IMG/VR virus record: IMGVR_UViG_3300024354_000017
Location: 1 to 64,000 of that record
Origin: a virus
Strand: one strand, 5' to 3'
Length of the DNA stretch: 64,000 nucleotides
Part shown: positions 17,878-26,321 of the stretch, one piece after another
Position numbering within the stretch: position 1 is the first letter of the stretch
How the letters are laid out: each line of letters starts with the position of its first letter
Position numbers and translations under genes: made by a program
The notes under the pieces: model-generated
The model's database searches: none
Told to the model about the DNA's origin: nothing
What the model saw: the letters and a program-made list of their open reading frames with translations, nothing else

Positions 17878-17891
17878 AGTGGATTTTTTTT
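17866..17891 (+). terminator. factor-independent terminator of the exported-protein unit
   Basis: Perfect 8-bp stem ATCCACTC/GAGTGGAT with an ATA loop, followed by a T run. The stop codon of the upstream gene lies in the loop. Confidence 0.9.
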
Positions 17892-17916
17892 GGTGAAATA
17901 AAATCTTAAAAACCCT

Positions 17917-17945
17917 TTGACTTTGCTAAATAAAAAGCGCATAAT
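17917..17945 (+). promoter_or_regulatory. sigma70-type promoter of gp32
   Basis: TTGACT, a 17-base spacer, CATAAT. It follows directly on the terminator before it. Confidence 0.75.
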
Positions 17946-17950
17946 AGTTG

Positions 17951-17990
17951 TTATGCGATAGGCATAAAGTCATTTACATTAAAGGCATAA
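17951..17990 (+). promoter_or_regulatory. gp32 leader with alternative pairing next to ribosome site
   Basis: TTATGC at the start can pair with GCATAA at 17962-17967 (local hairpin) or with an identical GCATAA at 17985-17990, which abuts the GGAGG ribosome site. In T4 the gp32 mRNA is autoregulated through a leader pseudoknot, so this may be an analogous switch (inference). Confidence 0.4.
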
Positions 17991-18002
17991 GGAGGCTATA
18001 AA

Positions 18003-19013
18003 ATGGCAACATTAGCAGAAATTCGTGCAAAACTTCAAGAAGCACAAGGCAAGTCCACAGGACAATCAACAGGCGGCGGCGATAACGCAATTTACCCACA
18101 CTGGAATATGCAGGAAGGTAAAGAAGCCGTAGTACGTTTTCTACCAGACGGTAACCCAAACAACACTTTCTTTTGGGTAGAGCGTGCAATGATCAAACTC
18201 CCATTTGCAGGTATTAAAGGTGAAACAGATTCACGTCCAGTTCAAGTACAGGTTCCCTGTGTTGAAATGTACAACGATGGTTCAGTTTGTCCTATTCTAT
18301 CTGAAGTGCGTGGTTGGTTTAAAGACAAATCACTAGAAGAAATGGGTCGTAAATATTGGAAGAAGCGTTCATACATTTTCCAAGGCTTTGTAGTTGAAGA
18401 TGCACTCAAAGAAGATAATACACCAGACAATCCGATTCGTAGATTCATTATCGGTCCTCAGATTTTCCAAACTATTAAATCTGCTCTTATGGACCCTGAG
18501 TTGGAAGAATTGCCAACTGACTACCTCCGTGGTGTAGATTTCCGTATTGCTAAAACCAGCAAAGGCGGATTTGCTGACTACTCTACTTCAAAGTGGAGCC
18601 GTCGTGAACGTTCAATTTCTGATGCAGATAAGGCAGCGATTGAACAATTTGGTTTGTTTAATCTATCAGACTTCCTACCTAAGAAGCCGACAGACGTTGA
18701 ACTCAAGGTTATGAAAGAAATGTTTGAAGCGTCAGTTGACGGTGAAGCATATGATATGGACCGTTGGGGACAATACTTCAAACCAGCAGGTATGGGTCAA
18801 GCAACTGGTGATCCTAACAAAGCAGCCGCTCCGGCAGCTCGCGTTAGCGCACCTGCTCCTCAAACATCTAGTGAAGAAGATCTTCCTTGGGAAGATTCTG
18901 CTCCTGCAGAAGCACCTGCTCCAAAGGCAGCACCTGCTCCAGCAGCCGGCGGTGAAAACGCATCACGTGCTCAAGACATCTTGGCAATGATTCGTAATCG
19001 TCAAAAGCAATAA
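18003..19013 (+). CDS. 32: single-stranded DNA binding protein gp32
   Basis: Coats ssDNA during replication, recombination and repair. N-terminal MATLAEIRAKLQEAQG (cooperativity region), a core with YPHWNMQEGKEAVVRFLPDG and RYWKKRSYIFQGFV-like elements, and an acidic alanine/proline tail ending in a helix. The T4 zinc site (H, C, C, C) is reduced to two cysteines (CVEMYNDGSVC), as in marine relatives. The ribosome site is GGAGG. It lies just ahead of uvsX, as expected for a recombination module. Confidence 0.93.
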   Translation: MATLAEIRAKLQEAQGKSTGQSTGGGDNAIYPHWNMQEGKEAVVRFLPDGNPNNTFFWVERAMIKLPFAGIKGETDSRPVQVQVPCVEMYNDGSVCPILSEVRGWFKDKSLEEMGRKYWKKRSYIFQGFVVEDALKEDNTPDNPIRRFIIGPQIFQTIKSALMDPELEELPTDYLRGVDFRIAKTSKGGFADYSTSKWSRRERSISDADKAAIEQFGLFNLSDFLPKKPTDVELKVMKEMFEASVDGEAYDMDRWGQYFKPAGMGQATGDPNKAAAPAARVSAPAPQTSSEEDLPWEDSAPAEAPAPKAAPAPAAGGENASRAQDILAMIRNRQKQ

Positions 19014-19020
19014 TCAACAC

Positions 19021-19057
19021 GGCTCGGGCCACTGTGACTTAGTCATACGCCCGGGCT
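19021..19057 (+). other. RNA hairpin between gp32 and the next gene
   Basis: GCTCGGGC pairs with GCCCGGGC (one G-U), with a small inner stem TGAC/GTCA. There is no following U-run, so it may be a weak terminator or a stabiliser of the gp32 message. Confidence 0.5.
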
Positions 19058-19081
19058 CTCTTCACTATTTAGGAGATAATA

Positions 19082-19270
19082 ATGAAACTAGACAAACTAA
19101 CAAAAGTAAATGAGTCAATTACTATCAATCGTTACGACAACGGTTGGATGGTTGAAATTGGCGGCAGAAATAAAAAAGAAGATTGGGCAAATACCAAGAC
19201 CCTTTGCAACACAGAAGAAGAAGTAATCACTCTAATTAAAGAGTGGAATAAACTACCATTGGATCAATAA
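19082..19270 (+). CDS. small conserved protein upstream of uvsX
   Basis: A 62-residue acidic/basic protein (MKLDKLTKVNESITINRYDN then GWMVEIGGRNKKEDW). It has a short strand pair and a C-terminal helix. I recognise small proteins of this kind before uvsX in T4-like marine phages. TAGGAGA precedes the ATG. Function unknown. Confidence 0.65.
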   Translation: MKLDKLTKVNESITINRYDNGWMVEIGGRNKKEDWANTKTLCNTEEEVITLIKEWNKLPLDQ

Positions 19271-19272
19271 TT

Positions 19273-20349
19273 ATGGCAAAAGCATTTGATATTTCTAAAT
19301 TTAGAAAGTCAATTACTAAGTCTATTGACGGTCTTAGTATTGGCTTTAACGACCCTACTGATTGGGTCAGCACAGGCAATTTTGCCTTAAACTATTTGAT
19401 CAGCGGCGATTTCCATAAAGGGGTTCCGTTGGGAAAAGTGACTGTATTTGCCGGTGAATCAGGTGCAGGTAAATCATATATCTGTTCCGGTAACCTTATC
19501 AAGGCAGCACAGGCACAGGGAATTTATCCTATCTTGATCGATACAGAAAATGCTCTTGACGAAGATTGGCTCAAGGCATTAGGCGTCGATACTTCAGAAG
19601 ATAAGTTGCTAAAACTTAATATGGCAATGATCGATGATGTAGCAAAGACCATTACAGAATTTGTTGCTGAATATAAAACAATGCCAGAGGATACTCGTCC
19701 TAAAGTATTGTTTATCCTTGACTCTTTAGGTATGTTGCTTACTCCAACAGATGTTAATCAGTTTGAAGCAGGTGATTTGAAAGGCGATATGGGTCGTAAG
19801 CCTAAGGCATTGACAGCACTTGTTCGTAACTGTGTTAATATGTTTGGATCACTTAACATTGGCCTGGTTGCAACTAATCACACATACGCTTCACAAGATA
19901 TGTTTGATCCAGATGACAAGATTTCAGGTGGTCAGGGCTTTATCTACGCTAGCTCTATTGTAGTTGCTATGCGTAAGTTAAAGTTAAAAGAAGATGAAGA
20001 TGGTAACAAGATTTCAGAAGTTAAGGGTATTCGTGCCGCTTGTAAGATTATGAAAACTCGTTATGCTAAACCATTTGAAAGTGTACAAGTGAAGATTCCT
20101 TATGAAACAGGTATGAATCCATATAGTGGACTGGTAGATCTGGCAGAAGAAAAAGGTCTTCTAAAGAAAGAAGGTAACAGTCTTGTTTACACAACTAAAG
20201 ATGGTGAAATCATCAAACAGTTCCGCAAAGCCTGGGAAAGAAATGAAAATGGTGGCTTAGATGCTATTATGTCTGACATTTCAAAACATGGTGAAAATTC
20301 CGTTTCTGAGATAACTACTAATGTCGAACCTGAAACGGAGAGCGTATAA
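19273..20349 (+). CDS. uvsX: RecA-like recombinase UvsX
   Basis: Catalyses strand invasion for recombination-dependent replication. Walker A AGESGAGKS (about residues 60-68), Walker B VLFILDSLGML (near 150) and a loop region GDMGRKPKALTALVR. At 358 residues it is close to T4 UvsX (391). It overlaps the next small gene by one base and is two genes before uvsY. Confidence 0.95.
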   Translation: MAKAFDISKFRKSITKSIDGLSIGFNDPTDWVSTGNFALNYLISGDFHKGVPLGKVTVFAGESGAGKSYICSGNLIKAAQAQGIYPILIDTENALDEDWLKALGVDTSEDKLLKLNMAMIDDVAKTITEFVAEYKTMPEDTRPKVLFILDSLGMLLTPTDVNQFEAGDLKGDMGRKPKALTALVRNCVNMFGSLNIGLVATNHTYASQDMFDPDDKISGGQGFIYASSIVVAMRKLKLKEDEDGNKISEVKGIRAACKIMKTRYAKPFESVQVKIPYETGMNPYSGLVDLAEEKGLLKKEGNSLVYTTKDGEIIKQFRKAWERNENGGLDAIMSDISKHGENSVSEITTNVEPETESV

Positions 20350-20594
20350 TGAAAGAAGACTTAATTGCAGATCTTTGGTCTGTTGTTGTTGAGGTAATTC
20401 CAGAAAAACAACGTGCCAATGTGGCAGCAGACTTTGTCAACACTTTAATGGACTATGGTATTAAAGAATCAACTTTAGATAGTCTATTAGGGGTTGACCC
20501 TTACCTAGATAATGCTATAGAATATGTTATCGATGGTGAGGAGATTGAAAGTGATGAGGAAGAAAATTACGGTTACGATGACGACGAGGAATAA
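20349..20594 (+). CDS. small acidic protein between uvsX and uvsY
   Basis: An 81-residue protein. The first 55 residues are helical (RANVAADFVNTLMDYGIKES) and the C-terminus is a run of Glu/Asp (ESDEEENYGYDDDEE). Homologues sit between these genes in marine T4-like phages. The tail could mimic DNA or contact gp32-type proteins (inference). Translationally coupled to uvsX. Confidence 0.65.
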   Translation: MKEDLIADLWSVVVEVIPEKQRANVAADFVNTLMDYGIKESTLDSLLGVDPYLDNAIEYVIDGEEIESDEEENYGYDDDEE

Positions 20595-21050
20595 ATGAAT
20601 TGGTATGATCGAGTTTCAAAGGATATTTCAAATATTCCAGATGCTGTGGCTTATTATGAAGCCCAATTAACTGAGGCAAAACAAGATGCCCGTATAGCGG
20701 GGAACATCGAGAAAGCGTCTGCGCAGATGCCCGGCATTGTTGAAAATCGATTTAATCAACTTCAAGAAATTGAAGCAATTTTAGAATACCTAAACATTGA
20801 ACTTCGTCGGCTTCGTAGTCAACATTTTCGTAAGTATCTTGAAAACTATCAACGTAGCCTCTCCTCTAGAGATTGTGAAAAATTTGTAGAGGGCGAGGCC
20901 GACGTTGTAGACTTTGAAAAAATTATCAATGACTTTGCCCTACTTAGAAATAAGTGGTTGGGTATTATCAAAGCATTAGATCAAAAACAATGGCATCTAA
21001 GCAACATTGTTAAACTACGTGTAGCTGGTTTAGAAGACGCTACTCTTTAA
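20595..21050 (+). CDS. uvsY: recombination mediator UvsY
   Basis: Loads UvsX onto gp32-coated ssDNA. The 151-residue protein is all helical, with LQEIEAILEYLNIELRRLRS and LLRNKWLGIIKALDQKQWHL matching the T4 UvsY core. Length is close to T4 UvsY (137). It starts right after the stop of the acidic gene and converges with the sugar island. Confidence 0.9.
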   Translation: MNWYDRVSKDISNIPDAVAYYEAQLTEAKQDARIAGNIEKASAQMPGIVENRFNQLQEIEAILEYLNIELRRLRSQHFRKYLENYQRSLSSRDCEKFVEGEADVVDFEKIINDFALLRNKWLGIIKALDQKQWHLSNIVKLRVAGLEDATL

Positions 21051-21841
21051 AACCTCATACCAGGAAATACAGTTTTCTTAACCTGGTTATTATCGTGATC
21101 CATAGTTTTAAATAAATCAAATGGTAGATCTAATTGTTTGCATAGGTCTGCCATTGCTTTTGTGTCTTTAGGCAAACACATTCCTCCATACCCTCGCATT
21201 TCTGGTCCGCAGCTAAGATAATCAGGACTTGATGTTTTTCTTAATAAAAAAGTTTCTAATACTTTGTCGTAGTCTGAATTTAGTTTATCACAGACTTCGT
21301 ACATAACGTTTGCAAATACTACTCGCAAAGCATTAAAAGTGTTTGAATAATACTTTAATATCTCTGCTTCAGTGGGCGTCATTCTAACTGTATTCTTAGG
21401 AAGCCAAGAATGTGCTTCACAGACCTTGTGCCAGGACCTGTCTGTATAACATCCTACTGCTAGTACATCGTGATTTCTTACAAAATCTTCTAGGGCAGAT
21501 CGTTCTCTTAAAAATTCAGGAACAAAGCAAATATCTTTATCATTATATTTTTCAATTATAGATTGTGTGGTTCCTGGCACCGATGTTGATTTAAGAGCGA
21601 TCACACCCTGATATTTTAAATTTTTTAAATTAGATATTGTTTGATGCACAATTGACAAATCGCATTCGCCATTTTCACCCGACGGTGTTGGCACACAAAC
21701 AAATACAATTTCAGTATCCAATACACTATCGATAGTTGTATTAAATTTAGGATCGTGTTTAGTTACATCGTGTCCTAACATCTTAAATCCTTCACCAACA
21801 GCACTACCTACTGCTCCCCAACCAATAATTCCTATTTTCAT
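21047..21841 (-). CDS. nucleotide-sugar 6-dehydrogenase, short form
   Basis: Probably oxidises a UDP-sugar (UDP-glucose type) to the uronic acid with NAD. N-terminal Rossmann motif GWGAVG (residues 7-12), PTPSGENGECD and the catalytic cysteine in GGMCLPKDT (C222). At 264 residues it lacks most of the C-terminal UDP-binding domain of usual enzymes (about 390-450). Such compact forms occur in phages. It is coupled by a 4-base overlap to the epimerase upstream and overlaps uvsY by 4 bases at the 3' end. Confidence 0.82.
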   Translation of the reverse strand: MKIGIIGWGAVGSAVGEGFKMLGHDVTKHDPKFNTTIDSVLDTEIVFVCVPTPSGENGECDLSIVHQTISNLKNLKYQGVIALKSTSVPGTTQSIIEKYNDKDICFVPEFLRERSALEDFVRNHDVLAVGCYTDRSWHKVCEAHSWLPKNTVRMTPTEAEILKYYSNTFNALRVVFANVMYEVCDKLNSDYDKVLETFLLRKTSSPDYLSCGPEMRGYGGMCLPKDTKAMADLCKQLDLPFDLFKTMDHDNNQVKKTVFPGMRF

Positions 21842-22695
21842 ATTAAGCTCTCAACAGTTTTCTTTAATCCGTCTTTCAATGATGTATATTCTGTAAATCC
21901 GGTTAATTTTTTCATCAGGGTAGTATCGGGGCAACGTCTTTTTGCACTACCTTTTGGACCTGGAAGTATTTCTAATTTCTCCGGATCTACTCCCATTATG
22001 TCTAAAATAATTCTTGCTACTTCAGCAATTTCATTTTCTTCTTGTCTGCCTACGTTAACTATATAATTTTTATTATTTGTCACTAGTCTATGAGTTATTT
22101 CAACAGCATCGTCGATATAACAAAAACTTCTTGTATCATTGCCTTTGATATAATACTCACCTTTGGCAACACGTTCAACAAATTCGCTGATGAAATGATC
22201 TACCTGACCAGGACCGTAGATATTAAAGTATCTAATAATTAACCAATCTAATCCAGAATTAGCAACTAAGTTTTCTCCTAGTGCTTTTGGTAAACTATAG
22301 CTCCAGCGAGGATTGATCACATCTTCAAACATCACAGGAACTGATTCATCAGTGGGAACTGGATATAGTCCTTTATCAATAGCACCATTAAAAATTTCAC
22401 AAGTGCTTGTAAAAACAAATTTAGTATCTGTACCTTTATATCTATTAATTAAATTAAATGTTGGTAAAGTATTATTAAATGCAACTTCAGTTGGTTTTTC
22501 GTAGAACAGTTTGGTTCCATTGGTCGCGGCCATATGAACAACGACATCACAATTTGGAGAAGAATTTGTTATGTCTGGTAAACAAAGGTCTTGGCCTTCT
22601 CTTTTATCAAATACTACGGTTTCGTGTTTATCTTTAATTAAATTATAATAATGGCTACCAATAAATCCTCTATGGCCTGTAAGTAATATTTTCAT
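21838..22695 (-). CDS. NAD-dependent sugar epimerase/dehydratase
   Basis: Extended SDR family enzyme acting on a nucleotide sugar. GHRGFIG (7-13) binds NAD; TSTCE near 96-100 and Y133-x3-K137 (YSLPK) form the active site. 285 residues is typical. Paired with the dehydrogenase, it suggests a small nucleotide-sugar pathway, for example UDP-glucuronate to a decarboxylated or epimerised sugar. The substrate cannot be told from sequence alone. Confidence 0.88.
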   Translation of the reverse strand: MKILLTGHRGFIGSHYYNLIKDKHETVVFDKREGQDLCLPDITNSSPNCDVVVHMAATNGTKLFYEKPTEVAFNNTLPTFNLINRYKGTDTKFVFTSTCEIFNGAIDKGLYPVPTDESVPVMFEDVINPRWSYSLPKALGENLVANSGLDWLIIRYFNIYGPGQVDHFISEFVERVAKGEYYIKGNDTRSFCYIDDAVEITHRLVTNNKNYIVNVGRQEENEIAEVARIILDIMGVDPEKLEILPGPKGSAKRRCPDTTLMKKLTGFTEYTSLKDGLKKTVESLI

Positions 22696-22700
22696 AGAAA

Positions 22701-22708
22701 TATTTATC
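22701..22708 (-). promoter_or_regulatory. late promoter box (GATAAATA), 5 nt from ATG
   Basis: Minus-strand GATAAATA, then TTTCT, then the epimerase ATG. Confidence 0.65.
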
Positions 22709-22743
22709 GACTAAATATGAGCAGTTAATAGAATTGGACTACA

Positions 22744-23484
22744 ATGCGATCTTTTAGAGTAGTGACTACACAACATAAACCTTACTATGACCTTATCGGT
22801 AAGGAATGTATTCAATCCTTTTTGAAATATTGGCCTAAAGAGGTTTCAATCGAATTATGGGCAGAAAATTTTGAACCCGACATAACAGACCCTAGATTAA
22901 TAATTAAAGATTTTAATAAAATAAATCCTAGATTTGAAAACTTTAAACAATTAATGTTTTCGTCAACAACAAATGACAAAGTATTATCTAAGAAAACATT
23001 TTGGCTAAAAGGACACGTAGTTTTAACAGCTCTTGAAACTTTTGATTCCGATGTGTTTATATGGTTAGACAGTGATGTAATAACTCATAATTATGTTACC
23101 ATTGAATATTTGAATTCTTTAATTCCAGAAGACACATTAGCTGTTGATGTTCCTGCAGGAGGAAAAGGTCGTGATAAAGAAGCAGAAACAGGATTTTTTG
23201 GATTAAATCTAAAAATGAAAGAATCAAAATCTGTTATCGATTACTATAGAGAATATCATACAACACTAAAAATGTTAGATACACCTAGATATATGGAAAC
23301 ATCCGTATGGTGGTCGGCTATAAAAAATTCAGGTGCAAAAGCTAATCATTTAAAAACATCTAAGGATCATTTGATGCCGTTTATGTATACTGAATTAGCT
23401 CAATATATGCGTCATTGGGTAGCACAAAAAAATAAGGCTAATTATTCTAAAGGCAGCAGAGAAAAAACTCAGGAAGAACAATGA
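22744..23484 (+). CDS. glycosyltransferase, paralogue family A
   Basis: A GT-A-like glycosyltransferase of 246 residues. FRVVTTQHKPYYDLIGKECI opens the fold and FIWLDSDVITH holds the DxD-type metal/nucleotide site (residues 109-111). It shares layout with the genes at 26318, 27927 and 28652 (start V-T/S-T-x, then W-P, then I/V-W-x-D-x-D). Donor and acceptor unknown. Overlaps the FkbM-like gene by 4 bases. Confidence 0.75.
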   Translation: MRSFRVVTTQHKPYYDLIGKECIQSFLKYWPKEVSIELWAENFEPDITDPRLIIKDFNKINPRFENFKQLMFSSTTNDKVLSKKTFWLKGHVVLTALETFDSDVFIWLDSDVITHNYVTIEYLNSLIPEDTLAVDVPAGGKGRDKEAETGFFGLNLKMKESKSVIDYYREYHTTLKMLDTPRYMETSVWWSAIKNSGAKANHLKTSKDHLMPFMYTELAQYMRHWVAQKNKANYSKGSREKTQEEQ

Positions 23485-24059
23485 AATCAACAGCCCAAGC
23501 ATATCAAGATTTATTCGTATATTCTTTATTCGGTAATAATGGAACATACATTGAAGTTGGTGCTCATAAACCAATAAAAAACAGTAACACTTATAATTTA
23601 GAAGTAACGTGCGGCTGGAAAGGATTTGGCATAGAATTCAATGATTCTTTAAAAGAGTTTTGGGAAAAATCTCCTGAAAGAAAAAATAAAATTTATTGGG
23701 AAGATGCATTGACATTTAATTACATCAATGCATTAACAGAAAATCTTTTACCAACACACATAAATTATTTGTCTTGTGATATAGAACCTCCAGAAAATAC
23801 ATTTAATGCTCTTAAGAATATTGTTGGTCAAGGAATTACTTTTGATATAATTACATTTGAACACGATTTATATAATTCAACAGTTGACTATAATTTAATT
23901 GCTACTGAGTTTTTATTAAACAACGGGTATAAAGTAGCAGTTACCGATGTATATTATAAAAAAGAAGAAAATTTATTCGAAACATGGTTTTTAAAAGACA
24001 ACATAGAATTTAAAACTTGTTCGTTTAATGAATGGAAAGAAAGAACAAATTTGTTATGA
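23481..24059 (+). CDS. FkbM-family methyltransferase
   Basis: Probable SAM-dependent O-methyltransferase of sugar residues. AYQDLFVYSLFGNNGTYIEV followed by GAHKPIKNSNTYNLE and GWKGFGIEFN is the FkbM signature. Later LSCDIEPPENTF and FDIITFEHD supply active-site positions. 192 residues. Its frame overlaps the glycosyltransferase before it and the nucleotidyltransferase after it, so it is part of one operon. Confidence 0.82.
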   Translation: MKSTAQAYQDLFVYSLFGNNGTYIEVGAHKPIKNSNTYNLEVTCGWKGFGIEFNDSLKEFWEKSPERKNKIYWEDALTFNYINALTENLLPTHINYLSCDIEPPENTFNALKNIVGQGITFDIITFEHDLYNSTVDYNLIATEFLLNNGYKVAVTDVYYKKEENLFETWFLKDNIEFKTCSFNEWKERTNLL

Positions 24060-24817
24060 AAAAAATTGTTTTAATTACCGGAGGCTTTGATCCTCTACAT
24101 TCTGGTCATATTGCTTATTTTAAAGCAGCAAAGGCATTGGGTGATATTTTAGTTGTAGGCGTAAATTCTGACGCTTGGCTAACACGCAAAAAAGGTGCTC
24201 CTTTTATGCCTTATATGGAACGTGCATCAATTGTACGGAATATAGTTGGTGTAGATTTTGTTATAGACTTTAATGACAGTGACGGTAGTGCTAAACACGC
24301 CATACAAATGGTGCGTCAAAGTTATCCTCAAGAACGTATTATTTTTGCCAACGGTGGAGATAGAACCAAAGAAAATATTCCCGAAATGGACATCAAAGAC
24401 GACAACCTAGAATTTGTGTTTGGTGTTGGCGGAGAAGATAAAAAGAATTCTAGTTCTTGGATTTTACAGGAATGGAAAGCACCTAAGACTGAACGTCAAT
24501 GGGGTTACTATCGTGTTCTGCACGAAGTTCCTGGAATGAAAGTTAAGGAACTAACAGTTAATCCAGGTTGCAAATTATCAATGCAAAGACATAAGTATCG
24601 TTCAGAATATTGGATAGTGAGTGAAGGTAGAGCCGATGTTAACAAAATGATGGACAGCGGTTACTCGTTGCCGACTGCTAGATTAGAATTGCACGACGAA
24701 GAAGATATTCCAGTCGGACAATGGCACCAATTAACAAACCCTTACGATGTGCCTTGTAGAATTGTAGAAATTCAATACGGTGAGCGTTGCGAAGAAGAGG
24801 ACATAGAAAGAAAATGA
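24056..24817 (+). CDS. cytidylyltransferase-like domain fused to mannose-6-phosphate isomerase-type cupin
   Basis: A 253-residue two-domain protein. Residues 1-135 are a nucleotidyltransferase of the RfaE/TagD superfamily (GGFDPLHSGHIAYF at 9-22, with the HxGH motif SGH). Residues about 150-253 are a type II phosphomannose isomerase-like cupin: KLSMQRHKYRSEYWIVSEG, VGQWHQLTNPYDVP and IVEIQYGERCEEEDIER. The pair suggests activation of a sugar phosphate plus isomerisation or binding. The ATG overlaps the previous stop, which rules out the longer frame. Confidence 0.82.
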   Translation: MKKIVLITGGFDPLHSGHIAYFKAAKALGDILVVGVNSDAWLTRKKGAPFMPYMERASIVRNIVGVDFVIDFNDSDGSAKHAIQMVRQSYPQERIIFANGGDRTKENIPEMDIKDDNLEFVFGVGGEDKKNSSSWILQEWKAPKTERQWGYYRVLHEVPGMKVKELTVNPGCKLSMQRHKYRSEYWIVSEGRADVNKMMDSGYSLPTARLELHDEEDIPVGQWHQLTNPYDVPCRIVEIQYGERCEEEDIERK

Positions 24818-25494
24818 TTAGAATATTCATTGGGTACGATCCTCGTGAAGCCGTGGCGTTTCACGTGTGTTCGAACAGTATTATTAGACAGGCTAGTTGC
24901 CCTGTTAGTATTACTCCCCTGGCGTTGAATACATTCAATGAGTACAAAGAAACACACAGCGATGGTAGTAATCAATTTATCTACTCTAGATTCTTAACAC
25001 CTGCCCTATCGGACTTTATGGGCTGGGCTATATTTGTCGACGGCGATATGATTTTAAGAGATGATATTTTAAAATTATGGAATCTAAGAGACGAGTCAAA
25101 GGCAGTAATGGTAGTCAAACACGACTATAAAACTAAGATGACAGAAAAATATCTAGGCAGTAAGAACGAAGACTATCCTAGAAAAAATTGGTCTAGTGTT
25201 ATCTTATGGAATTGCAGCCATCCTAAAAATAGAATCTTAACACCTAACTTCATTGAAAAATCTACAGGTGCACAGCTACATAGATTTACTTGGTTAGAAG
25301 ACAATGACATTGGCGAATTGCCTAAAGAATGGAACTGGCTGGATGTCGAATATGATTATAACCCAGATGCAAAATTAGTTCATTATACGTTAGGTACACC
25401 TTGCTTCCACGAATTTGCACATCAAGGAAGTTTTTCAGGCGAATGGCATCTTGAAAGAATTTATGCAGATTGGTGTCAACAAAGGAATCTATGA
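24814..25494 (+). CDS. glycosyltransferase, GT8-like
   Basis: A 226-residue GT-A enzyme starting MIRIFIGYDPREAVAFHVCS. FVDGDMIL (DxD at residues 76-78) is the metal site, and a later HYTLGTPCFHE carries conserved histidines. I recognise similar proteins in T4-like cyanophages. ATGA overlap with the preceding gene fixes the start. Confidence 0.8.
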   Translation: MIRIFIGYDPREAVAFHVCSNSIIRQASCPVSITPLALNTFNEYKETHSDGSNQFIYSRFLTPALSDFMGWAIFVDGDMILRDDILKLWNLRDESKAVMVVKHDYKTKMTEKYLGSKNEDYPRKNWSSVILWNCSHPKNRILTPNFIEKSTGAQLHRFTWLEDNDIGELPKEWNWLDVEYDYNPDAKLVHYTLGTPCFHEFAHQGSFSGEWHLERIYADWCQQRNL

Positions 25495-26321
25495 ACAATT
25501 GGTTATTTTTAAGCAAAGACGGCCAGGACGAATATATTAATATGTTTGCTATCGGCACCGGAGGAAGAGTGGTGTCGACTGAAGATTTTATCTTTGAAGA
25601 TTCCGAAGATCCTATTGTGATGAGAGGAATATTAAAAAAGAAAATAATTCAACAATGCTGGCGTGAACAACGAGATTTTTATTTTATTGACACTGGATAT
25701 TTAGGAAATCAAAAAAGTCCTGTAAATCCAATGGGTTGGAAATACTATCATAGAATTGTAAAAAACGATTTGCAATACGAAGGAGATATAATTCCTAGAC
25801 CTAATGATAGATTTAAACAGTTAGCTATTCCGATTAGCGATTGGAAAAAAGGCGGAAGAAAAGTTTTAATTGCTGCACCCGATGAAAAACCTATGAGGTT
25901 CTACGGATTAGATCGAGAACAATGGTTGGAAGAAACTATAGAAACAATTAAGAAATATACCGATAGACCGATTGTTGTTAGGGATAGAGTTAAGAGTAGA
26001 TTAGATCGTGTAATTCATAATACACTAAAAGAAGCTCTCGATGACGATGTTCATTGCCTAGTTACTTTTAATAGTAATTCTGCAACTGAGTCAGTCCTAC
26101 ACGGAATACCAGCATTTATACTTGCTCCAAGCCATGCGGCTAGTCCAGTAACATTAAGAGACTTAAGCAAGATTGAAAATCCGTATTATGCAGACAAGGA
26201 TAAAGTTTATGCTTGGGCTTGTCATCTAGCATATCTGCAATATCATAACAACGAACTTAGAGATGGTTCTGCAAAAAAGATGTTAGAAGAAACATATGAG
26301 TTAATAAAGGAACATAGATGA
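25491..26321 (+). CDS. capsule-polysaccharide-type transferase-like protein, paralogue family B
   Basis: A 276-residue protein. The core RPIVVRDRVK, then LVTFNSNSATESVLHGIPAF and LRDLSKIENPYY, recurs in the genes at 26998 and 29897 and resembles the C-terminal half of KpsS/KpsC-type or GT-B transferases (SxSxxxEA-like loop). A direct enzymatic assignment is not possible. Start set by ATGA overlap with the preceding glycosyltransferase. Confidence 0.65.
   Translation: MNNWLFLSKDGQDEYINMFAIGTGGRVVSTEDFIFEDSEDPIVMRGILKKKIIQQCWREQRDFYFIDTGYLGNQKSPVNPMGWKYYHRIVKNDLQYEGDIIPRPNDRFKQLAIPISDWKKGGRKVLIAAPDEKPMRFYGLDREQWLEETIETIKKYTDRPIVVRDRVKSRLDRVIHNTLKEALDDDVHCLVTFNSNSATESVLHGIPAFILAPSHAASPVTLRDLSKIENPYYADKDKVYAWACHLAYLQYHNNELRDGSAKKMLEETYELIKEHR

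Noticed and set aside
21047-21841. Frameshift as cause of the short nucleotide-sugar dehydrogenase
   Set aside because: No continuation of the C-terminal domain is visible in other frames downstream, where uvsY begins; a genuinely short form is more likely.
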